From: Arcobacter venerupis
Lineage (GTDB): Bacteria > Campylobacterota > Campylobacteria > Campylobacterales > Arcobacteraceae
Direction of reading: 5' to 3'
Length of the DNA: 64,000 nucleotides
NCBI RefSeq assembly: GCF_013201665.1
Contig: NZ_CP053840.1
Location: 2,046,001 to 2,110,000, forward strand
Below, in pieces: positions 36,943 through 49,878 of the stretch; positions within the stretch are counted from its first letter, which is position 1, and each line of letters opens with the position of its first letter. A program made the translations under genes and the position numbers. A model generated the notes under the pieces. That model made no database searches. It worked only from the letters and a program-made list of their open reading frames with translations, and was not told the origin of the DNA.

Positions 36943-37533
36943 TTAAAATGAAACTTTTACAGATTTTCTTATTTCACTTGTATCTTCAAATTGTAATAAA
37001 TTTGCATCTATACTGTGTCCAAAAATATTTGAAAATATATTATTAGGAAATGATTGTCTAAAAATGTTATATCTCATAACACTATCATTATAAGCTTGTC
37101 TTGCAAAAGCAATTTTATTTTCAGTTGAAGATAACTCTTCTTGTAAATTTTTTATAATAGAATCTGCTTTTAACTCTGGATAATCTTCCATAACAAAAGA
37201 TAAACCACTTAAAGCACTTATAAACCCATTCTCTTTTTCAATTAAATTTTTTATATTTTGTGAGTTAAAATTCTTTTGAACTTCTGCCAAAGAATTTTTA
37301 GCAATATTTCTAGCTTCTATTACTTTTGTTAAAGTTTCTTCTTCATGTTGCATATATTTTTTTGCAGTTTCAACTAAATTAGGAATTAAGTCATATCTTC
37401 TTTTTAATTGTATATCTATTTGAGAAAAGAAGTTTTTTTGTTTTGCATTTAAAGAAACAAGATTATTGTAGATATAAATTAAGTATATCAGAAGTAGTGG
37501 AAGTAAAATCCAAAGAATTGTTGATGTATCCAT
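36943..37533 (-). CDS. LemA-family protein
   Basis: A 196-residue protein with one N-terminal membrane anchor (LWILLPLLLIYLIYIYNNLVSL) and a long helical body typical of LemA: FFSQIDIQLKRRYDLIPNLVETAKKY and VIEARNIAK. LemA proteins are found widely next to M48 peptidases or TPM-domain genes; the function is not established. Here it directly precedes an M48-like gene with no zinc site. Confidence 0.93.
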   Translation of the reverse strand: MDTSTILWILLPLLLIYLIYIYNNLVSLNAKQKNFFSQIDIQLKRRYDLIPNLVETAKKYMQHEEETLTKVIEARNIAKNSLAEVQKNFNSQNIKNLIEKENGFISALSGLSFVMEDYPELKADSIIKNLQEELSSTENKIAFARQAYNDSVMRYNIFRQSFPNNIFSNIFGHSIDANLLQFEDTSEIRKSVKVSF

Positions 37534-37614
37534 TGTAAACCTTTAAAATAATTATTTGAACATCATATTATATTCTAAATAATTATTTTATTAATTTAAA
37601 GGTTAAAATTACGT

Positions 37615-38115
37615 TTATCTAAAATTATCAAATACTAAAGGAGCTTTAAAATCAAGTGATTTTAAATGTTTCATAATATTTTGTAAATCATCAATATTTT
37701 TTCCAGTTACTCTAATCTCATCACCTTGATTAACAGCAGATACTTTTAATTTTAAATTTTTTATTTCTGTTTGAATTCTTTTTGCTTCATCTTTTTCAAT
37801 ACTATCAATAATTTTGTATGAATATTTTCTATTTCCACCACTTGAATCCTCTTTTTTTAACTCTTCAAGTGAATTTATTGATATTCCTCTTTTATTCATT
37901 TTTGAAATTAAAATATCTCTCATTGCATCTATTTTATTATCACTTGAAGAGATTAATGTTAAAGTTTTAGCTCCTACATTTAAGTCTAACTCTTTAGAAA
38001 TACCTTTAAAATCATATCTAGTGTCAATCTCTTTTTGTGATTGAATAACCGCATTTTTCATCTCTTGCATATCTAATTTTGCAGAGATGTCAAATTGATG
38101 TTCTTTTACTGCCAT
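37615..38115 (-). CDS. yajQ: YajQ-family nucleotide-binding protein
   Basis: A 166-residue UPF0234/YajQ protein. It begins EHQFDISAKLDMQEMKNAV and has the family features TRYDFKG and VSAVNQGDEIRVTGKNIDDLQ. YajQ proteins bind nucleotides, and a Xanthomonas member binds cyclic di-GMP; the role here is unknown. GGATATAGCA precedes the ATG. Confidence 0.93.
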   Translation of the reverse strand: MAVKEHQFDISAKLDMQEMKNAVIQSQKEIDTRYDFKGISKELDLNVGAKTLTLISSSDNKIDAMRDILISKMNKRGISINSLEELKKEDSSGGNRKYSYKIIDSIEKDEAKRIQTEIKNLKLKVSAVNQGDEIRVTGKNIDDLQNIMKHLKSLDFKAPLVFDNFR

Positions 38116-38171
38116 TGCTATATCCTTTTAAAATTAATTATTTTATTGATTTCTTAAATTTTAACATTTTT

Positions 38172-39404
38172 TTATAAAGCTTTTGGTAAAACAAGATTTA
38201 AAATAATTCCAACTATTGCACCAAGTCCAATACCAGCAAAAGGTACACCACCAAAATTAAATGTCATTCCACCAATAGAAAATACTAAAATCATAGAAAC
38301 AATAGCCATATTTCTAGGACATGAGAAATCAATATTTGCTCTTGATAAAGTACTAATTCCTAATGTTGCAATAATTCCAAAAAGTAACAACATAATTCCA
38401 CCCATAACAGGAACAGGAATAGTTGCAAGAATAGCTCCTAATTTTCCAACAAATGCTAATAAAATAGCACAAATTGCAGCCCAGGTCATAATAGCTGGAT
38501 TATAAGCTTTTGTAACCGTCACAGCACCTGTAACTTCAGAATATGTAGTATTGGGAGGTCCTCCAAAAAGACAAGCTACAGAAGTTGCTAATCCATCACC
38601 TAAAAGTGTATTTTTCAAACCTGGCTTTTTTAAATAATCTTGTTTAGTAACATTTGAAATTGCTAAAATATCTCCAATATGCTCAATTGCAGGAGCAATT
38701 GCAATTGGTAAAATATAAACAATAGCTTGCCAATTAAACTCAGGTGCAACAAAATTTGGCATTGAAACCCAAGAAGCTTTAGCAATACCTGAGAAATCAA
38801 CTAATCCAAAATATAAAGATACGATATATCCACCAATAATTCCTAATAAAATAGGTACTAATTTAAATATACCTTTTCCAAGAAGTGAAACTAAAATAGT
38901 AATAAATAAAGCAACCATAGAAATAATAATTGCTTGATCAAAAGGTATTAAAACAACTGAACCATCACCTGTTTTTCCCATTGCCATATTAACTGCAACT
39001 GGAGATAAGATAAGTCCAATAGAGATGATTACAGGCCCAACAACAACTGAAGGAAGAAGCTTATGCAAAAAATCATCACCTTTTAGTCTAATTAAAAAAC
39101 TAAGAACAACATATAAAAAACCAGCAGCAACAAGCCCTGACATAGTTGCTGGAATTCCCCACGTAGCAACCCCATAAGAAATAGGAGCAATAAATGCAAA
39201 AGAAGATGCAAGAAAAATAGGTGGAACACAAGATCTATTTACAAATTGGAAAACTAAAGTACCAATTCCTGCTGTAAACAATGCTACATTTGGATCTAGT
39301 CCTGTTAATATTGGCACTAGAACAAGTGCACCAAAGGCTACAAATAAAAATTGTAATCCTAAAATTGAATCTTTTAATCTAAAATTATAATCCGTGGGTT
39401 TCAT
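38172..39404 (-). CDS. uraA: Uracil permease (NCS2 family)
   Basis: A 410-residue inner-membrane symporter. Family signatures include FVNRSCVPPIFLASSFAFIAP near the N-terminus, AIAPAIEHIGDILAISN and GGPPNTTYSEVTGAV. NCS2 carriers of this branch import uracil with protons. It is divergent from upp, uracil phosphoribosyltransferase, which supports uracil as the substrate. Confidence 0.9.
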   Translation of the reverse strand: MKPTDYNFRLKDSILGLQFLFVAFGALVLVPILTGLDPNVALFTAGIGTLVFQFVNRSCVPPIFLASSFAFIAPISYGVATWGIPATMSGLVAAGFLYVVLSFLIRLKGDDFLHKLLPSVVVGPVIISIGLILSPVAVNMAMGKTGDGSVVLIPFDQAIIISMVALFITILVSLLGKGIFKLVPILLGIIGGYIVSLYFGLVDFSGIAKASWVSMPNFVAPEFNWQAIVYILPIAIAPAIEHIGDILAISNVTKQDYLKKPGLKNTLLGDGLATSVACLFGGPPNTTYSEVTGAVTVTKAYNPAIMTWAAICAILLAFVGKLGAILATIPVPVMGGIMLLLFGIIATLGISTLSRANIDFSCPRNMAIVSMILVFSIGGMTFNFGGVPFAGIGLGAIVGIILNLVLPKAL

Positions 39405-39470
39405 AAATACCTCTAATTTTTTTATAGCAGAATATTATCAAAATAATACGTTGATTAAATTTAATTTATA

Positions 39471-39476
39471 TATAAT
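39471..39476 (+). promoter_or_regulatory. Possible -10 box for upp
   Basis: TATAAT, 44 bases upstream of the upp ATG in an AT-rich gap. TTGATT lies 14 bases upstream, too close for a normal -35. Confidence 0.4.
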
Positions 39477-39520
39477 TTATAAGCAATTTTTGAGTAATAT
39501 AAAGTTTTAAAGGATTACTT

Positions 39521-40141
39521 ATGTATAAAGAAAGTACAAATGTTGTTGCAAAACATCTTGTAAATAGATTAAGAGATGTAAGAACAACATCTAATGAGTT
39601 TAGATTAACCATTGAAGAGATTTCAAGAATCATAGCTTTAGAAGCTCTAAATGATTTTGAAACAGTTTCACAAAATATAAACACTTGGCAAGGTCCACTT
39701 GATGTTCAAATGATAGAAGTTCAAAAGTTAGTATTAGTACCAATTTTAAGAGCTGGTGAACCAATGTTAACAGGTATTTTAAAAACTTTACCATATGCAA
39801 GAAGTGGATTTTTAGCTATGAAAAGAGATGAGAAAACTTCACAAAGCAAACTATTTTATGAAAATATCCCAAATTTAGAAAATAAAACTGTTCTATTATT
39901 AGACCCGATGGTAGCAACAGGAGGTTCATTAATAGATGGAATTGATTATTTAAAATCTAAAAATCCAAAAAGAATTATTTGCCTAAATGTTTTAGGTTCA
40001 CCTTTTGGTGTTCAAAAAGTTCAAGAGGCACATCCAGATGTTGATATTTATATTGCACAAATTGATGAAAGATTAGATGAAAACAATTACATTAGACCAG
40101 GTCTTGGAGATGCTGGAGATAGAGCATTTAATACTCACTAA
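39521..40141 (+). CDS. upp: Uracil phosphoribosyltransferase
   Basis: A 206-residue enzyme that makes UMP from uracil and PRPP. Signatures: VPILRAGEPMLTGIL, the PRPP loop LLDPMVATGGSLIDGI, and the C-terminal YIRPGLGDAGDRAF. AAAGGAT precedes the ATG. It lies opposite the uracil permease gene, so salvage and uptake may share regulation. Confidence 0.97.
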   Translation: MYKESTNVVAKHLVNRLRDVRTTSNEFRLTIEEISRIIALEALNDFETVSQNINTWQGPLDVQMIEVQKLVLVPILRAGEPMLTGILKTLPYARSGFLAMKRDEKTSQSKLFYENIPNLENKTVLLLDPMVATGGSLIDGIDYLKSKNPKRIICLNVLGSPFGVQKVQEAHPDVDIYIAQIDERLDENNYIRPGLGDAGDRAFNTH

Positions 40142-40168
40142 AAAAGATTAGTTTTAAACTAATCTTTT
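40142..40168. terminator. Hairpin between convergent upp and SDR genes
   Basis: An 11-bp inverted repeat, AAAAGATTAGT (40142-40152) against ACTAATCTTTT (40158-40168), with a 5-base loop. It begins directly after the upp stop and reaches into the last codon of the opposite gene. Confidence 0.75.
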
Positions 40169-40928
40169 AAAACTCAAATACATTATTATACTTATATTCA
40201 AATCCTAATTTTTCTATTTTTGACCCATCAATTACTCTATTTAAAAAAGATTTATTATCATTAAAAATTGGTATTTCAAAATCATATTTCTTTGAATTAA
40301 AAGTATAAATATCCCTTTTTGTCGGATGCTCTTTTGAGCAAAGGTTAAATATTCCATTTATATTTTTTTCTATAACAAATTTTGTTGCATTAATAACATC
40401 ATTTCTGTGAACAAAATTAATTATACTTTGGGGAAATTCAACTACTTTATTTGCAGACCTCTTACCAAAATATCTACTTCCACCTACAAGTCCTGAAACT
40501 CTAAAAATCACATCACTTTTATTTTCTACAAGCTTTTCAGCTTCAAATACAATTTTTGAACTTGAATCATTTATTAAATAATTTTCATCAAAATCACCCT
40601 CAATATTTGGATAAATTGAAGTAGAGCTAATAAATATAATTTTTTCAATATTTTTAATATTTTTATGTTTATAAATTCTATCAAGAAAACCTAGGTAATC
40701 ATCAAATTTTGAAGGTGGATAATTTATAAATAAATAATCTGTATCTAATAATTCATCTAAAAATAAGAAATCATATTCATTTAAAACAAAAGAGGAAAAA
40801 TCAAAATTCTCAAAAGATTTAGATTTTTCTTCATTTCTAGCAGAGACCTTTATATTATATTGATTCTTTAACTGATATGCAAGTTCTAAACCTAACCAGC
40901 CTGTACCTAAAATAGTAAAAGTTTTCAT
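40167..40928 (-). CDS. NAD-dependent epimerase-like protein (YeeZ-type)
   Basis: A 253-residue Rossmann-fold protein with the dinucleotide motif ILGTGWLGLEL at the N-terminus and IFISSTSIYPN resembling the extended SDR active-site strand. It resembles the YeeZ group of extended short-chain dehydrogenases of unknown substrate. The catalytic YxxxK is not clearly present (VFEAEKLVE is at its place), so activity is uncertain. It follows the DUF423 gene directly. Confidence 0.72.
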   Translation of the reverse strand: MKTFTILGTGWLGLELAYQLKNQYNIKVSARNEEKSKSFENFDFSSFVLNEYDFLFLDELLDTDYLFINYPPSKFDDYLGFLDRIYKHKNIKNIEKIIFISSTSIYPNIEGDFDENYLINDSSSKIVFEAEKLVENKSDVIFRVSGLVGGSRYFGKRSANKVVEFPQSIINFVHRNDVINATKFVIEKNINGIFNLCSKEHPTKRDIYTFNSKKYDFEIPIFNDNKSFLNRVIDGSKIEKLGFEYKYNNVFEF

Positions 40929-41327
40929 TTAATCTTTTATTATTCCATAAGTTAATAAAAGCCAAGCAACAATAAGCATAGATCCACCAATTGGAGTAAT
41001 TGCTCCCAAAATTGGCATTGATAAAATAGCTAAAAGATATAAAGAAAAAGAGAATATACACATACCTATAATTATAAGCCATAAAGATATATATATTTTT
41101 TTTGATTCTGGTTTTAAAGTATAGATGAACGAAGCAGCAAAAAGTCCTAAAGTATTATAAAAATGATATTGAACGCCAGTATTGTAAATTTTCAACATAT
41201 AATCATCAAGGATAGTTTTTAAAGCATGGGCACCAAAAGCACCAAAAGCAATACCTAAAGCCATCATAAAAGAAGCAATTGCAAAGAAAGTTTTATTTTT
41301 ATTATTTAATAACATATATTTCCCCAA
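40929..41327 (-). CDS. DUF423 (YgdD-type) small membrane protein
   Basis: A 132-residue protein with four hydrophobic helices. The opening SFMMALGIAFGAFGAHALKTIL is the hallmark of DUF423/YgdD, whose function is unknown. The last base is adjacent to the start of the epimerase-like gene. GGGGAAA precedes the ATG. Confidence 0.9.
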   Translation of the reverse strand: MGKYMLLNNKNKTFFAIASFMMALGIAFGAFGAHALKTILDDYMLKIYNTGVQYHFYNTLGLFAASFIYTLKPESKKIYISLWLIIIGMCIFSFSLYLLAILSMPILGAITPIGGSMLIVAWLLLTYGIIKD

Positions 41328-41359
41328 TTTAAATTTGGGAAAGTATATCTAATTAAACT

Positions 41360-41638
41360 TTATTTTTTTGATTTTTCTTTAAGAGATTTTTTTTTAGAAA
41401 ATCCTGCACCTTTTTTCTCTTTTTTTTCTAAATTCAAGTCACAAATCAGTTTCTTAAAATCCATTCCACTTTGATTCATAGTGGCAAAACAAGCAGCTAT
41501 TGAAGCAATTGTATTTGGTACTTCTTTTTTCTTTTTGTAAGCTTGAATGTTTTTTTCACTAACTTTTATAAGTTCAGTAAATTTAGGAATTGTAAGTTCA
41601 GCATCTAAAAGTAATTTCTTAAAATCAATAAAAGTCAT
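41360..41638 (-). CDS. Small helix-turn-helix-like protein with a basic tail
   Basis: A 92-residue protein. Residues 1-50 have an XRE-type helix-turn-helix pattern (TIPKFTELIKVSEKNIQAYKK), and the last 25 residues are strongly basic and Lys-rich. A DNA- or RNA-binding role is plausible but not shown. It is flanked by gpt-like and DUF423 genes on the same strand, with short gaps. No exact family was recognised. Confidence 0.6.
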   Translation of the reverse strand: MTFIDFKKLLLDAELTIPKFTELIKVSEKNIQAYKKKKEVPNTIASIAACFATMNQSGMDFKKLICDLNLEKKEKKGAGFSKKKSLKEKSKK

Positions 41639-41684
41639 AATATAAGCCTATTGTTAGTTTTTTTTATTATACATAAATAAGTAT

Positions 41685-42131
41685 CTATTTAACATCAACT
41701 TCCCAAAAGAAATCAATCCACTCATTTGCTTCTCTAACACTAAAATCAGGTTTGATTACAGCAGTATTTTTGTAGAATAATGTAGCTAATTTAAACTCAA
41801 CAGTTGGAAATTTTTCTTTTAAAACTTTTAAAATTTCTCTCATTGTTTCTCCTGAGTCAACAATATCATCAACTACCAAAACTTTTTTTGCATGAGAAAC
41901 ATCAGGAATATTAAAAATATTAAAAGTTTCAAGCTTTAATTCACCCTCATAATGAATAGAATTTAATGTATATAAATTTCTCATATCTAATGCTTGTGCC
42001 ATTAAGTGAGAAAGCGTTAATCCACCACGTGCCACTGCAAGTAAAATTTCAGGTTCAAAATCTCTGCATTTATCAACTAATACTTGAGTATCTTTTTTGA
42101 ATAAATCATAACTGTAATATAGTTTTTCCAA
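41685..42131 (-). CDS. Purine phosphoribosyltransferase, Gpt-like
   Basis: A 148-residue type I phosphoribosyltransferase with the PRPP loop VLVVDDIVDSGETM and the opening AVARGGLTLSHLMAQALDM. It resembles xanthine-guanine phosphoribosyltransferase of purine salvage. The base specificity (xanthine/guanine or hypoxanthine) is not decidable from sequence alone. Confidence 0.85.
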   Translation of the reverse strand: MEKLYYSYDLFKKDTQVLVDKCRDFEPEILLAVARGGLTLSHLMAQALDMRNLYTLNSIHYEGELKLETFNIFNIPDVSHAKKVLVVDDIVDSGETMREILKVLKEKFPTVEFKLATLFYKNTAVIKPDFSVREANEWIDFFWEVDVK

Positions 42132-42274
42132 CTAAAATCCTTTTTTTAAATTAAGTTTTTATTATACAAAAAGAAAATAAAAAATAATTTGAATAAATCA
42201 AAAAAGAGAAGAAAGAGGATTAAATAAAGAAACAACATTAAATAAGGGCTAAATAAAGTAAAAGTTAGGGATGG

Positions 42275-42350
42275 TGGTGCTCACAACAGGATTTGAACCT
42301 GTAACCTCTTCCTTACCATGGAATTGCTCTACCGTTGGAGCTATGCAAGT
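42275..42350 (-). tRNA. tRNA-Thr(GGT) with abnormal acceptor stem, possibly decayed
   Basis: 76 bases folding into a tRNA on the minus strand, with encoded CCA at the 3-prime end. The D arm (GCTC/GAGC), T arm (ACAGG/CCTGT with loop TTCAAAT) and anticodon loop ATGGTAA (anticodon GGT, Thr) are normal. The acceptor stem is not: A1 opposes C72, and pairs 4-69 and 5-68 are T-G and G-T. The outermost anticodon pair is A-G. A 1-72 mismatch is otherwise typical of initiator tRNA. It lies about 190 bases downstream of 5S, beyond the terminator. It may be a degraded extra copy. Confidence 0.7.
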
Positions 42351-42484
42351 AAAAGAGAATAATAAAGAACTAACTGAATATGTGTATAGAGTTAGTGTAA
42401 ATATAAAAATAAAGATCAATTATACTAGAATAATAGGATAATAAAAAATGAATAGAAAAATAACCTAAAAAGCGGGTTAAAAAA

Positions 42485-42530
42485 AAAGCTTAGCATTGAA
42501 TACTTTGGTAAGTATAAAAAGCTAAGCTTT
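42485..42530 (-). terminator. Terminator of the rRNA operon
   Basis: A 10-bp stem, AAAGCTTAGC (42485-42494) with GCTAAGCTTT (42521-42530), enclosing a smaller hairpin TACTT/AAGTA (42501-42514). Read on the minus strand it is followed by a long T-run, the classic intrinsic form, and sits just beyond 5S. Confidence 0.85.
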
Positions 42531-42544
42531 AAAAAAACTCAAGA

Positions 42545-42660
42545 GCTGGCAGCGGCCTACGTTTCCACCAGGGGACCCGGCAGTATTATCGGCGATGAAG
42601 TGCTTGACTTCCAGGTTCGGAATGGGACTGGGTATTTCCACTTCTCTATAGCCACCAGCA
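42545..42660 (-). rRNA. rrf: 5S ribosomal RNA
   Basis: About 116 bases with recognisable bacterial 5S sequence, read on the minus strand: a 5-prime TGCTGGTGGC, the conserved central CCGAACCTGGAAGTCAAGC and the 3-prime GCCAGCTCTT. Last gene of the rRNA operon. Ends are approximate to a few bases. Confidence 0.9.
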
Positions 42661-42662
42661 AA

Positions 42663-42724
42663 GTTGAGTGTAAAAAGTAAATAAACATAAGATAAATCAA
42701 TATGTATTGCTCTTTACACTCAAC
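42663..42724 (-). other. Hairpin in the 23S-5S spacer
   Basis: A 12-bp perfect inverted repeat (42663-42674 against 42713-42724) with a 38-base loop, immediately before 5S on the minus strand. Its place suggests RNase III/E-type processing of the transcript. Confidence 0.55.
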
Positions 42725-42745
42725 TCGTAAAGGAGTTAAGAAAAA

Positions 42746-42761
42746 ATAATGTTAAAGTCTT
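42746..42761 (-). repeat. Downstream half of the 23S processing stem
   Basis: Sixteen bases that are the exact reverse complement of 45983-45998 on the other side of 23S. The pair can form a long-range stem bracketing the 23S RNA, the usual RNase III processing structure. Confidence 0.75.
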
Positions 42762-42768
42762 ATACGCG

Positions 42769-42800
42769 CTTAAAAAAATATTCATTTTTTCAAGGTAACG
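42769..42800 (-). repeat. 32-base direct repeat flanking 23S (distal copy)
   Basis: Nearly the same as 46019-46050: both contain TTTTCAAGG and CTTAAAAAAAT. Both copies lie in the same orientation, one on each side of 23S. The function is unknown. Confidence 0.6.
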
Positions 42801-42884
42801 CTAGTTTTTTCTAAAAAAACACAATTTGTATTAAATATAAGAAATATATTTAATAAGATAGTAAACCAAAGAATTTGTTAAATA

Positions 42885-45790
<2,906 letters not shown>

Positions 45791-45982
45791 ATAAATAGAG
45801 TTAAACTCTATCGCATTTTTGATAATATTCTTTGGCTACTATCTTATTAAACATATTATTTAAAATATATCAATAAAATTAGTTGTGTTCTATCTATTTC
45901 TAGATAATTAAAATTTTTGTTTTTAATTATTAGTTCTATTAGAATAAATTCTTTTAGTTCTTTTAATTAAACGAAAAAATTA

Positions 45983-45998
45983 AAGACTTTAACATTAT
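45983..45998 (-). repeat. Upstream half of the 23S processing stem
   Basis: Exact reverse complement of 42746-42761. It lies in the tRNA-Ala/23S spacer, about 190 bases before 23S. Confidence 0.75.
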
Positions 45999-46018
45999 AT
46001 TTTTAAATATCATTGTTA

Positions 46019-46050
46019 CTTAAAAAAATTTACATCTTTTCAAGGCAACA
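46019..46050 (-). repeat. 32-base direct repeat flanking 23S (proximal copy)
   Basis: See 42769-42800. It lies just outside the processing-stem half on the upstream side, whereas the other copy lies just inside on the downstream side. The rest of the 45791-46151 spacer is AT-rich with no gene. Confidence 0.6.
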
Positions 46051-46151
46051 TTTTTGATTCGAAAATCAAATATAAATTCAATCTTTTTGAACTTATATTT
46101 AACTTTTTTATCATTTCTTCTAATTATAACTTTTAGCTTATTTTTAATAGG

Positions 46152-46227
46152 TGGTGGAGAATAGCGGGATCGAACCGCTGACCTCCTGCGTGCAAAGCAG
46201 GCGCTCTCCCAGCTGAGCTAATTCCCC
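46152..46227 (-). tRNA. tRNA-Ala(TGC)
   Basis: 76 bases with encoded CCA. Acceptor GGGGAAT pairs with ATTCTCC (one G-T). Anticodon loop CTTTGCACG region gives TGC (Ala). Located in the 16S-23S spacer as usual for bacterial rRNA operons. Confidence 0.97.
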
Positions 46228-46256
46228 ACACTGATTAATCTTTTAAGATTATTTAA

Positions 46257-46333
46257 TGGTGGGCCTATCAGGACTTGAACCTGAGACCTCACGATTATCA
46301 GTCGAGCGCTCTAGCCAGCTGAGCTATAGGCCC
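46257..46333 (-). tRNA. tRNA-Ile(GAT)
   Basis: 77 bases with encoded CCA. Acceptor GGGCCTA pairs perfectly with TAGGCCC. The anticodon loop CTGATAATC region gives GAT (Ile). It lies 29 bases from tRNA-Ala, between 16S and 23S. Confidence 0.97.
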
Positions 46334-46352
46334 ATTTTTCTACCTATTTAAA

Positions 46353-46373
46353 TAATCTTTATAAACCGAATAT
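46353..46373 (-). repeat. Downstream half of the 16S processing stem
   Basis: Twenty-one bases that are the exact reverse complement of 48117-48137 upstream of 16S. The match continues with mismatches toward 16S. They bracket 16S as a long-range RNase III stem. A smaller hairpin, GACTAGA/TCTAGTC at 46399-46418, lies between it and 16S. Confidence 0.8.
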
Positions 46374-46429
46374 AAAAACTCTTTCTTTTTAGTTTTAAGA
46401 CTAGAAACGAATCTAGTCTCAATTCTCTG

Positions 46430-47948
<1,519 letters not shown>

Positions 47949-48116
47949 GAAGTTTTTGAACTTGACTTCTTCTGTATTATTTTACTATTACAAAATTATC
48001 ACTCATAGTATAGACAAGTTATATGTTTTACCATATTGTTCTTGTTTGTTTTTATATTTTTAACATTTATTCTTATTTTACATCTGTAATAAATAACAGA
48101 TTTTTATAAGAGTCTC

Positions 48117-48137
48117 ATATTCGGTTTATAAAGATTA
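48117..48137 (-). repeat. Upstream half of the 16S processing stem
   Basis: Exact reverse complement of 46353-46373, about 170 bases before the start of 16S in the transcribed leader (47949-48237), which otherwise holds no gene. Confidence 0.8.
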
Positions 48138-48237
48138 CTTTACAAACGTTATAATTATTTTTAAAGATCATCCAGTTTCGATTACAACGCTTTCTATCAT
48201 TCTTTCGTTTGATGCGCTTCAGTCAAATTGGACGGGA

Positions 48238-48266
48238 ATTATAATAGATTCTTTTTTCTTTGTCAA
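48238..48266 (-). promoter_or_regulatory. Consensus sigma-70 promoter of the rRNA operon
   Basis: Read on the minus strand: TTGACA (48266-48261), exactly 17 bases, then TATAAT (48243-48238), both perfect consensus. The sequence after the -10 is TCCCGTCC, a GC-rich discriminator typical of promoters under stringent (ppGpp) control. Transcription would start near 48231. Confidence 0.92.
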
Positions 48267-48430
48267 GGGGTTATCGCTTAAATTTGGCTTAAATTTTTGG
48301 ATTTATCCTCTACTCTCTCCTCTTTTGCTCTTTTACTATCTTTATATTGGCTTTTTTGTAAGTTTGTTAATTAATATTAATATATTGTTTACTTTTAACT
48401 ATTTATTCACAATTTTTATGAAAAATTCCA

Positions 48431-48436
48431 TATAAT
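48431..48436 (+). promoter_or_regulatory. Possible -10 box for the phosphomannomutase gene
   Basis: TATAAT, 62 bases upstream of the ATG; no clear -35. Confidence 0.4.
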
Positions 48437-48498
48437 AACTGTCACAAATTTATTTAGACAAATTTTTGAACAACTAACATAATGGAGAATAACATATA

Positions 48499-49875
48499 AT
48501 GAGTGCATCTATTTTTAGAGAGTATGATATTAGAGGGATTTTTGAAAAAGAACTGAATGAAGATATAGTAAAGAAAATTGGTTACTATTTAGCAAAAGCA
48601 TTAATTAAAAAAACACCAAAAGCAGAGTTTATTGCAGTTGGTTATGATGCTAGACTTCATTCTCCTACACTAAAAAACTGGTTAAGTTCTGGAATAAATG
48701 AAGCAGGGCTTGAAGTATTAGATATGGGATTGGTTCCAACACCTGCTAATTATTTTGCTAACTTTACTGATTTTGATGGTTTACAATCTGATGGTTCTGT
48801 AATGATTACAGGATCTCACAATCCTCCTGAATATAATGGATTTAAAATTACATTAGATAAAGACCCATTTTTTGGCGAAGATATATATGCATTAGGAAGA
48901 GAAATTTTAGCTGATAATTCTACTATAAAGAATAATGAAGTTACTATTCCTATAGATTCTAAAAATAGATATATTGATTTTATTGTAAATCATTTTTCTC
49001 ATTTAAAATTAGAAAACAAAAAATTTGTTTTTGATTGTGGAAATGGAGTTGCTGGTGTTGTTTTAAGAGAAATACTTGATAGATTAAATATCAAATATAA
49101 AATCTTATTTGAAGAGCCAGATGGTAATTTCCCAAATCATCATCCAGATCCAAGTGATGAACACACTCTTGAAGATATTAAAAAAGAGTTAGCAACAGGA
49201 GAATATGATTTTGGTTTTGCTTATGATGGAGATGCTGATAGAATTGCCCTACTTTCTCCTAAGTACAACTTTAAAGGTGATATTCTTGCAATATTCTTTT
49301 CTAAATTTATAAAAAACCCAACTGTTATTGGTGAAGTAAAATGTTCACAGGTTATGTATGATACTATTAATTCATATGGTAAAGCTATTATGTACAAAAC
49401 TGGCCATTCAAATTTAAAAGTTAAAATCAAAGAAACAAAAGCTGATTTTGCAGCTGAAGTATCTGGACATCTATTTTTTAATGATAGATATTTTGGTTAT
49501 GATGATGCTTTGTATGCTACATTTAGAGCTTTAGAATTAATTGATAATAGCTTTAATTTTGATAAAGAGTTTGAAGCTTTACCTCAAGTTTATTCAACTC
49601 CTGAAATAAATATCACTGTTACAGAAGATACTAAATTTAAAATTATTGAAGATTTAAAAAAAGCTTTAGAAAATCCACCAGCTGATTTTCCTAAAATTAA
49701 AGACATTATAACGGTTGATGGAATTAGAGTTATATTTGAAAATGGTTGGGGATTAGTAAGAGCTAGTAACACTACACCAAAATTAGTTACAAGATTTGAA
49801 GCAGACACAAAAGAAAATGCTAAAATATACGAAAATGTTTTAATAAAACTATTTGAAAAATTACAAGGAAAATAA
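48499..49875 (+). CDS. Phosphomannomutase/phosphoglucomutase
   Basis: A 458-residue alpha-D-phosphohexomutase. It begins IFREYDIRGIFEKEL, carries the phosphoserine loop MITGSHNPPEYNGFK, the Mg loop FAYDGDADRIALL and the sugar-specificity loop EVSGHLFF. The enzyme interconverts hexose 1- and 6-phosphates for LPS, capsule and glycan precursors. ATGGAGAAT gives a good ribosome-binding site. With galU and pgi it forms a sugar-phosphate operon. Confidence 0.93.
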   Translation: MSASIFREYDIRGIFEKELNEDIVKKIGYYLAKALIKKTPKAEFIAVGYDARLHSPTLKNWLSSGINEAGLEVLDMGLVPTPANYFANFTDFDGLQSDGSVMITGSHNPPEYNGFKITLDKDPFFGEDIYALGREILADNSTIKNNEVTIPIDSKNRYIDFIVNHFSHLKLENKKFVFDCGNGVAGVVLREILDRLNIKYKILFEEPDGNFPNHHPDPSDEHTLEDIKKELATGEYDFGFAYDGDADRIALLSPKYNFKGDILAIFFSKFIKNPTVIGEVKCSQVMYDTINSYGKAIMYKTGHSNLKVKIKETKADFAAEVSGHLFFNDRYFGYDDALYATFRALELIDNSFNFDKEFEALPQVYSTPEINITVTEDTKFKIIEDLKKALENPPADFPKIKDIITVDGIRVIFENGWGLVRASNTTPKLVTRFEADTKENAKIYENVLIKLFEKLQGK

Positions 49876-49878
49876 AAA

